Shown: positions 59,394 to 64,000 of the stretch, piece by piece
Layout: each line of letters opens with the position of its first letter
How positions within the stretch are numbered: the stretch's first letter is position 1
Program-made: the position numbers and the translations under genes
Notes under the pieces: model-generated
Databases searched by the model: none
The model's input: only the letters and a program-made list of their open reading frames with translations
What the model was told of the DNA's origin: nothing
Source of the DNA: Planctomycetaceae bacterium
GTDB taxonomy: Bacteria > Planctomycetota > Phycisphaerae > Phycisphaerales > SM1A02
Length of the DNA stretch: 64,000 nucleotides
NCBI GenBank assembly: GCA_947490615.1
Contig: CANLHK010000002.1
Coordinates: 248,001-312,000 of the forward strand
Reading direction: 5' to 3'

Positions 59394-59408
59394 CCGATAC
59401 CGTATCGG
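59394..59408. promoter_or_regulatory. 15-base palindrome between cysC and cysD
   Basis: CCGATAC (59394-59400) and GTATCGG (59402-59408) around a single C form a perfect palindrome in the divergent gap, ending 17 bases before the cysD ATG. The position suits an operator for a dimeric regulator of sulfate activation, or overlap with a -10 box. Confidence 0.5.
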
Positions 59409-59425
59409 TCCATCGGAACGCCTGC

Positions 59426-60352
59426 ATGGAAGAAACCCGGCTGACTCACTTCGCCACGACCCACCTCAGGCAACTCGAGGCTGAGAGCATCCAGATCTTC
59501 CGTGAGGTGGTCGCGAGCTTCGAGCGTCCCGTGATGCTCTATTCGATCGGCAAAGACTCCGCAGTCTTGCTGCACTTGGCGATGAAGGCATTCTTCCCTG
59601 CGAAGCCGCCCTTTCCGCTCCTCCATGTCGACACCGGTTGGAAGTTCCGCGACATGTACGCGCTCCGCGATGAGTATGTCGCCAAGGAACTCGGCCTGAC
59701 GCTCTTGGTGCACATGAATCCTGAGGGCGTCGCAGCAGGCATCAATCCCATCACCCATGGTTCGCGCAAGCACACCGATGTGATGAAGACGCAGGGACTC
59801 AAACAGGCGCTCGACAAGTACGGCTTCGACGCCGCCTTTGGTGGCGCGCGCCGCGACGAAGAGAAGTCGCGGGCAAAGGAGCGGGTCTTTAGTTTCCGTG
59901 ACGCGCAGCATCGCTGGGATCCGCGCAATCAGCGGCCCGAGTTGTGGAACCTCTACAACACCGAAGTCAACGCCGGCGAGTCGATCCGCGTCTTCCCGCT
60001 CTCGAACTGGACTGAGCTCGATGTCTGGCAGTACATCTGGCTCGAGAAGATTCGCATCGTGCCGCTCTACCTCGCCGCGCCGCGCCCCATCGTCTACCGA
60101 CACGGCGTGCCGATCATGGTCGATGACGATCGACTTCCACTTGAGCCAGGCGAATCGCCACAGACCAAGGTGGTGCGCTTTCGCACGCTTGGTTGCTATC
60201 CCCTCTCGGGTGCAATCGAGTCCGCGGCCGCCACGATCCCCGAGATCATTCGCGAGATGTTGAAGGCCACGCAGAGTGAGCGACAAGGACGAGTCATCGA
60301 TCACGACGCAGCGGGCAGCATGGAAGAGAAGAAGAAGGAGGGCTACTTCTGA
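59426..60352 (+). CDS. cysD: Sulfate adenylyltransferase subunit 2
   Basis: 308 residues, the CysD length. It shows the PP-loop-like [82 protein letters not shown], and the C-terminal [10 protein letters not shown]. With CysN it makes APS from ATP and sulfate. Its stop overlaps the start of cysNC (TGATG), so the two subunits are co-translated. Confidence 0.98.
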   Translation: MEETRLTHFATTHLRQLEAESIQIFREVVASFERPVMLYSIGKDSAVLLHLAMKAFFPAKPPFPLLHVDTGWKFRDMYALRDEYVAKELGLTLLVHMNPEGVAAGINPITHGSRKHTDVMKTQGLKQALDKYGFDAAFGGARRDEEKSRAKERVFSFRDAQHRWDPRNQRPELWNLYNTEVNAGESIRVFPLSNWTELDVWQYIWLEKIRIVPLYLAAPRPIVYRHGVPIMVDDDRLPLEPGESPQTKVVRFRTLGCYPLSGAIESAAATIPEIIREMLKATQSERQGRVIDHDAAGSMEEKKKEGYF

Positions 60353-62316
60353 TGCCGCAGAATGCCCATGCTGCCGAGAACGAACTGATCGATCGGGACA
60401 TCGAGGCGTACCTCGCGCGTCACGAGCACAAGAGTCTCCTGCGGTTTCTCACCTGCGGCTCGGTCGATGACGGCAAGAGCACGCTCATCGGCCGCCTGCT
60501 TCATGACACCCACATGATCCACGAGGACACGCTCGACGCTGCGGTGCGCGACTCGCGATCCATGGGCACGCAGTCGGGCGAACTGGACCTCGCCCTCCTC
60601 GTCGACGGTCTCAAGAGCGAACGAGAACAAGGCATCACCATTGATGTCGCCTACCGCTACTTCACCACGGCAGCGCGTAAGTACATCATCGCTGACACTC
60701 CTGGACACGAGCAGTTCACCCGCAACATGGCCACAGGCGCGAGCACTTGTGATCTGGCGATTCTCCTTGTCGACGCGCGCCATGGGATCGCGATGCAGAC
60801 GCGTCGCCATGCCTACATCACGAGCTTGTTGGGCATCAAGGAGATCGTCGTCGCCATCAACAAGATGGACCTCGTTGGTTGCGCGCAGTCACGCTTTGAC
60901 GAGATCGTGCGCGAGTACGAGGCCTTCGCCACCAAGCTGCCCGCGCGCCACACCCGGTTCATTCCGATGTCGGCGCTCCACGGAGACAATGTCGTCCACA
61001 AGAGCACGGCGATGCCTTGGTACACAGGCCCGACCTTGCTTGAGCATCTCGATGGGGTCCCACTCGACGCCCAGCAGAACCGCGTGGACTTTCGCTTCCC
61101 TGTGCAGTGGGTCAATCGGCCCAACCTCGACTTCCGCGGCTTCATGGGTACGGTCGCTGGCGGTTGTGTGCGAACGGGTGACCGCGTCATGGTGCTGCCT
61201 TCACGAAAGACGAGCACGGTCCAACGCATCGTGACCTACGACGGTGATCTCACCGAGGCAACGCCGCCGCTCTCGGTCACGCTCACGCTGAAGGATGAAG
61301 TCGACTGCGCGCGAGGCGACATGCTGGTGCATCTCGGAAACGAACCGCACCAAGCGCAGGATGTGCATGCGATGGTGGTGTGGATGGACGACCAGTCGCC
61401 ACTGGTTCCCGGCAAGGAGTACTTGCTCAAGCACGGTCCGCACAAGACTCCAGCGTCGATCGTGCGCATCGCGCACCGCGTGGATGTGAACACGCTCGAA
61501 CACGCCTCGGCACCCGCACTCGCGCTCAACGACATCGGACAAGTGCAGATCCGCACCCAACGGCCGTTGGTCTACGACGCCTACAACCGCAATCGCCAGA
61601 CGGGTGCTTTCATCCTGATTGATCGGCTCACCAACGCCACCGCAGGCGCGGGGATGCTGCTTGATCCTGGAGAGGTCGAAGGGCACTGGACCGACTCGCC
61701 GCACATTGATCGTGCGCGCCCTGTCCGTTCCGCGGTCACCGCCAATGAGCGGCAGGCACGACTCGGACAGAAGCCGTTCACGCTGCTGCTTGTTGGACTT
61801 TCTGGCTCAGGAAAGGGCGAAATCGCGCGGGCGGTTGAGCGTCGACTCTTCGATCTTGGACGCCTCGCTGCGGTCGTCGATGGCATGAGTCTGCGCGCAG
61901 GCATGAGCCGCGACCTTGGCTTCTCGAAGGGCGAACGCAGCGAGAATCTGCGGCGCGGCATGGAACTCGCCAAAGCGATGAACGACGCGGGGCTCATCAC
62001 GCTCGCGGTCTTCACGGCGCCCGAAGCTTCCGTTCGGTCACGCGCCCGCGAACTCGTGGGTCGCGATCAGTTTGCGATCGTGCATGTGTCCACGCCGCTG
62101 GCTGAGTGCCGCAAGCGCGATCCCTCGGGCCTCTACCGCGATCTCACGGCGGGCAAGATCGTCGGCGTGCCTGGAGTTGACTTCGAGTACGAAGCGCCGA
62201 CCGACGCCGAGCTCACCATCCCGTTGCACGAACTCGGTCTCCCCGATGTGGCGCTGCGCACCGCTGTCGAACGGGTGATGGCGCTCCTTGAGTCGCGTCA
62301 AATCATCGTGAAGTAA
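60352..62316 (+). CDS. cysN: Sulfate adenylyltransferase subunit 1 fused to degenerate APS kinase domain (CysNC)
   Basis: 654 residues. CysN GTPase motifs are intact: GSVDDGKST (36-44), DTPGHEQ (115-121), NKMD (170-173). It regulates CysD by GTP hydrolysis. The C-terminal domain (about 474-654) aligns with APS kinase, but key residues are lost: P-loop GLSGSGKGE (482-490) lacks the Ser/Thr after Lys, the DGDN motif is DGMS (510-513), and the phosphoserine position reads TAPEAS (555-560, Ala for Ser). The fold markers GFSKGERSENLRR and DPSGLYRDL remain. I infer a pseudokinase domain, perhaps structural or APS-binding. Confidence 0.93.
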   Translation: MPQNAHAAENELIDRDIEAYLARHEHKSLLRFLTCGSVDDGKSTLIGRLLHDTHMIHEDTLDAAVRDSRSMGTQSGELDLALLVDGLKSEREQGITIDVAYRYFTTAARKYIIADTPGHEQFTRNMATGASTCDLAILLVDARHGIAMQTRRHAYITSLLGIKEIVVAINKMDLVGCAQSRFDEIVREYEAFATKLPARHTRFIPMSALHGDNVVHKSTAMPWYTGPTLLEHLDGVPLDAQQNRVDFRFPVQWVNRPNLDFRGFMGTVAGGCVRTGDRVMVLPSRKTSTVQRIVTYDGDLTEATPPLSVTLTLKDEVDCARGDMLVHLGNEPHQAQDVHAMVVWMDDQSPLVPGKEYLLKHGPHKTPASIVRIAHRVDVNTLEHASAPALALNDIGQVQIRTQRPLVYDAYNRNRQTGAFILIDRLTNATAGAGMLLDPGEVEGHWTDSPHIDRARPVRSAVTANERQARLGQKPFTLLLVGLSGSGKGEIARAVERRLFDLGRLAAVVDGMSLRAGMSRDLGFSKGERSENLRRGMELAKAMNDAGLITLAVFTAPEASVRSRARELVGRDQFAIVHVSTPLAECRKRDPSGLYRDLTAGKIVGVPGVDFEYEAPTDAELTIPLHELGLPDVALRTAVERVMALLESRQIIVK

Positions 62317-62344
62317 GTGCGCTGCGGACCGACCTCGGCGTCAA

Positions 62345-63382
62345 TCATTCCTTCACGACGCGCATCGCGATGAGGTCCTGCACATCGACAAGACCAACGG
62401 GGCAACCATCGCGTCCCACGACAGGGATCTCATCGAGACGCTTGGACTGCACGAGTTGCACCGCGTCCTGCACCAGCGAATCAACGGTGAGGACCGTCGG
62501 GTGCCGAGTCATGACACCAGCGATCGGCGCATCGAGCGCAGCGATGCCACCGTTGTTGACCTGTCGGCGCAAATCACCGTCGGTGAAGATCCCGCTGAGC
62601 TTGCCCTTTTCATCGACAAGAACGATCGCTCCCGCACGCCGACCCTCACCCGCTGCGCGCAGCGCTTCACGGACGGTGCTGGTGTCGGAGACCGTGGCGA
62701 GGTTGTGGCCCACGCGAAATCGCAGCACTTCCGTCACGGGACGCAGACCCGCACCGAGCATGCCGCCCGGATGATGCCGATGAAAATCGTCCTTGCCGAA
62801 ATCGCGTCGTTGCGCGAGACCGAGCGCGATTGCATCACCGACTGCAAGCGTGAGCGTGGTGGAAGCCGTTGGCGCGAGATTGAGCGGGCACGCTTCCGTG
62901 ATGTCGCCGAGGTCCACATGAACCGTACAGGCGCGGGCGAGACTCGACTCGCGCTTGCCTGAAAGTCCGAGGGTCTTGATGCCGTCCATCTTCAGAATGG
63001 TCGCCAGAGCCACGACCTCTTGCGTTTCGCCCGACCAGCTCAGGAGGAGCGCGACATCTCCCGTTCGAATCGAGCCTAGGTCGCCATGCACCGCTTCCGC
63101 AGGATGCACAAAGTGTGAGGGCTGGCCGAGACTCGAGAGACTTGCGGAAATCTTCGCGCCCACGAGGCCCGACTTCCCCATCCCGCTCACGACCACATGA
63201 CCTGTGCACGCCTCGAGGAGATCAAGCGCGGCGTGCAGACTGGTGAGCTCGCCGTTGCGTAGGCGCGCGGCGAAACCAGTGATGGCGGCTGCCTCGGTCG
63301 CCAGAACTTCGCCGAGAAACGCCGTCTCGACCGAGCGTGTGTGTGGGTCGATCGAAGTGGAGACGGTGCGGGAGTCAGCCAT
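62345..63382 (-). CDS. Arabinose-5-phosphate isomerase, KpsF/GutQ family (SIS plus two CBS domains)
   Basis: 345 residues from ATG 63382; the open frame extends upstream without similarity. The SIS domain has VVVSGMGKSGLVGAKISASLSSLG, FVHPAEAVHGDLGSI, LLSWSGETQEVV and LAPTASTTLTLAVGDAIALGL. Two CBS domains follow (about 210-345: GIFTDGDLRRQV and IPVVGRDGCPVGLVDVQDLI). The enzyme makes arabinose 5-phosphate, a precursor of Kdo, so it points to an LPS- or Kdo-containing surface polymer. Its start has a TACACT hexamer six bases upstream. Confidence 0.93.
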   Translation of the reverse strand: MADSRTVSTSIDPHTRSVETAFLGEVLATEAAAITGFAARLRNGELTSLHAALDLLEACTGHVVVSGMGKSGLVGAKISASLSSLGQPSHFVHPAEAVHGDLGSIRTGDVALLLSWSGETQEVVALATILKMDGIKTLGLSGKRESSLARACTVHVDLGDITEACPLNLAPTASTTLTLAVGDAIALGLAQRRDFGKDDFHRHHPGGMLGAGLRPVTEVLRFRVGHNLATVSDTSTVREALRAAGEGRRAGAIVLVDEKGKLSGIFTDGDLRRQVNNGGIAALDAPIAGVMTRHPTVLTVDSLVQDAVQLVQSKRLDEIPVVGRDGCPVGLVDVQDLIAMRVVKE

Positions 63383-63388
63383 CGACGC

Positions 63389-63394
63389 AGTGTA
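63389..63394 (-). promoter_or_regulatory. -10-like TACACT before the kpsF-like gene
   Basis: Minus-strand TACACT six bases before ATG 63382, inside the 15-base sequence (63384-63398) shared with the lipoprotein gene at 27213. Confidence 0.45.
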
Positions 63395-63421
63395 CGACGA
63401 CGCTCCACAGGCGAAAACTGC

Positions 63422-63427
63422 TAGATT
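63422..63427 (+). promoter_or_regulatory. -10-like TAGATT before scpA
   Basis: TAGATT lies eight bases before the scpA ATG, so the transcript would have almost no leader. No ribosome binding site is visible between them. Confidence 0.4.
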
Positions 63428-63435
63428 CCGCGGCG

Positions 63436-64000
63436 ATGTCGCAGACCGACTGGCTCGTTCGCCTTCCCGTTTTCCAAGGTCCCCTCGACCTGTTGCTGTT
63501 CCTCGTCCGTCGCGCCGAGGTCGACATCCACGACATCGAGATCCACACGCTGACCGATCAGTACCTCGAATCAGTGCGGCACATTGCCAGACTCGACATC
63601 GATCTCGCGGGCGAGTTTCTCGTGATGGCTGCGACACTTGTCGAGTTGAAGTCGCGCGCGCTGACTCCGTCAGCACCTTCTGAGTTTGGCGAGACCAGCA
63701 GTTCTTCGGCGCCAGGCGACGACCCGAAGAGCGAGCTCATCCGCCAATTGCTTGCGTACCAGCGCTTCCGCACCGCCGCGGAAGGACTCGACGCTCGTCG
63801 GCGCGAGTTTGGTCAACGCGGCGCTGCACGCGCGCGCCCTGGTGTGCCCGATCCAACCGCCGAGAGTGCGGAGGACGCCAACGCTGACGGCGTTCCTTCC
63901 GACTGGGAACTCGAGGATCTCCATCTTGGCGATCTCTTTGCAGCATTCGAGTCGGTCGCTGCATCGATCGATCTCACTCGAATCGGCGATCACCAAGTCG
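63436..64000 (+). CDS. scpA: Segregation and condensation protein A, 3' end outside window
   Basis: 188 residues visible from ATG 63436. The kleisin start is diagnostic: VRLPVFQGPLDLLLFLVRRAEVDIHDIEIHTLTDQYLE, then ARLDIDLAGEFLVMAATLVELKSRALTP. After this comes a Ser/Pro-rich linker and LIRQLLAYQRFRTAAEGLDARRREF. ScpA bridges SMC and ScpB in the chromosome condensin. scpB is expected downstream outside the window. Confidence 0.95.
   Translation, partial: MSQTDWLVRLPVFQGPLDLLLFLVRRAEVDIHDIEIHTLTDQYLESVRHIARLDIDLAGEFLVMAATLVELKSRALTPSAPSEFGETSSSSAPGDDPKSELIRQLLAYQRFRTAAEGLDARRREFGQRGAARARPGVPDPTAESAEDANADGVPSDWELEDLHLGDLFAAFESVAASIDLTRIGDHQV

Noticed and set aside
1-64000. Insertion sequences, prophage or integrated island borders
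   Set aside because: No transposase, integrase or terminal inverted repeats were seen. The single tRNA gene at 14062 has no flanking integrase or repeated tRNA end.

Overview
The window reads as a stretch of chromosome from a high-GC Gram-negative bacterium, most likely a planctomycete of the Phycisphaerae type. This is an inference from gene content: a dockerin-like GDINGDG...DLDNSGT tail on a secreted choice-of-anchor protein, a large set of prepilin-like proteins, an exosortase with a PEP-CTERM-like substrate, a twin-arginine Gfo/Idh/MocA oxidoreductase, and few strong Shine-Dalgarno sequences. No ribosomal RNA, phage, insertion sequence or CRISPR array was seen. Coding density is very high and most gaps are shorter than 50 bases.

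Layout. (1) 1-11448, minus strand: a type IV pilus / type II secretion-like operon, read in the order PilB-like ATPase, pilT, second PilB/GspE ATPase, GspF/PilC platform protein, then five prepilin-like proteins, the last running off the left edge. (2) 11595-16390, plus strand: a stand-alone CoaB domain, a short 6-phosphogluconate dehydrogenase, a potassium channel, tRNA-Leu(UAA), a secreted MsrB-MsrA fusion and an ApbE lipoprotein. (3) 16435-24881, minus strand: a Tat-exported oxidoreductase, a formylglycine-generating-enzyme-like protein, a choice-of-anchor/dockerin protein, and a coupled trio (NHL propeller, YtkA-like lipoprotein, di-haem peroxidase). (4) 24928-31887: an ion antiporter, a lipoprotein, thiS-thiG, a phosphohexomutase, and rpsB-tsf ending in a textbook terminator.

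(5) 32019-54143: an exopolysaccharide/exosortase island. Eleven minus-strand genes from 48032 down to 32948 overlap or lie at most 13 bases apart: a degenerate nucleotidyltransferase, exosortase, EpsI, Wzz/BY-kinase, a sugar transferase with an unusual N-terminal half, a 1460-residue TPR protein, rfbA, rfbC, rfbD, rfbB and a methyltransferase. Around them sit a polymerase/ligase-like membrane protein, glycosyltransferases of GT2 and GT4 type, a hexapeptide acyltransferase, an asparagine synthase-like protein without a glutaminase domain, and a small secreted protein ending in VPVGAP, a hydrophobic segment and RRR, the likely exosortase substrate. Together they suggest a dTDP-rhamnose-containing polymer made next to a protein sorting system.

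(6) 54377-62316: a PBP4-type carboxypeptidase, an SLC13 permease with RCK domains, a PAP phosphatase, and divergent cysC and cysD-cysNC. This is a sulfate activation cluster making APS and PAPS. The kinase domain fused to CysN has lost its catalytic motifs, whereas the separate CysC is intact. (7) 62345-64000: a KpsF/GutQ sugar isomerase and the start of scpA.

Across the window several genes have a -10-like hexamer six or seven bases before the ATG, with three exact TACACT-N6-ATG copies. This suggests leaderless transcripts.
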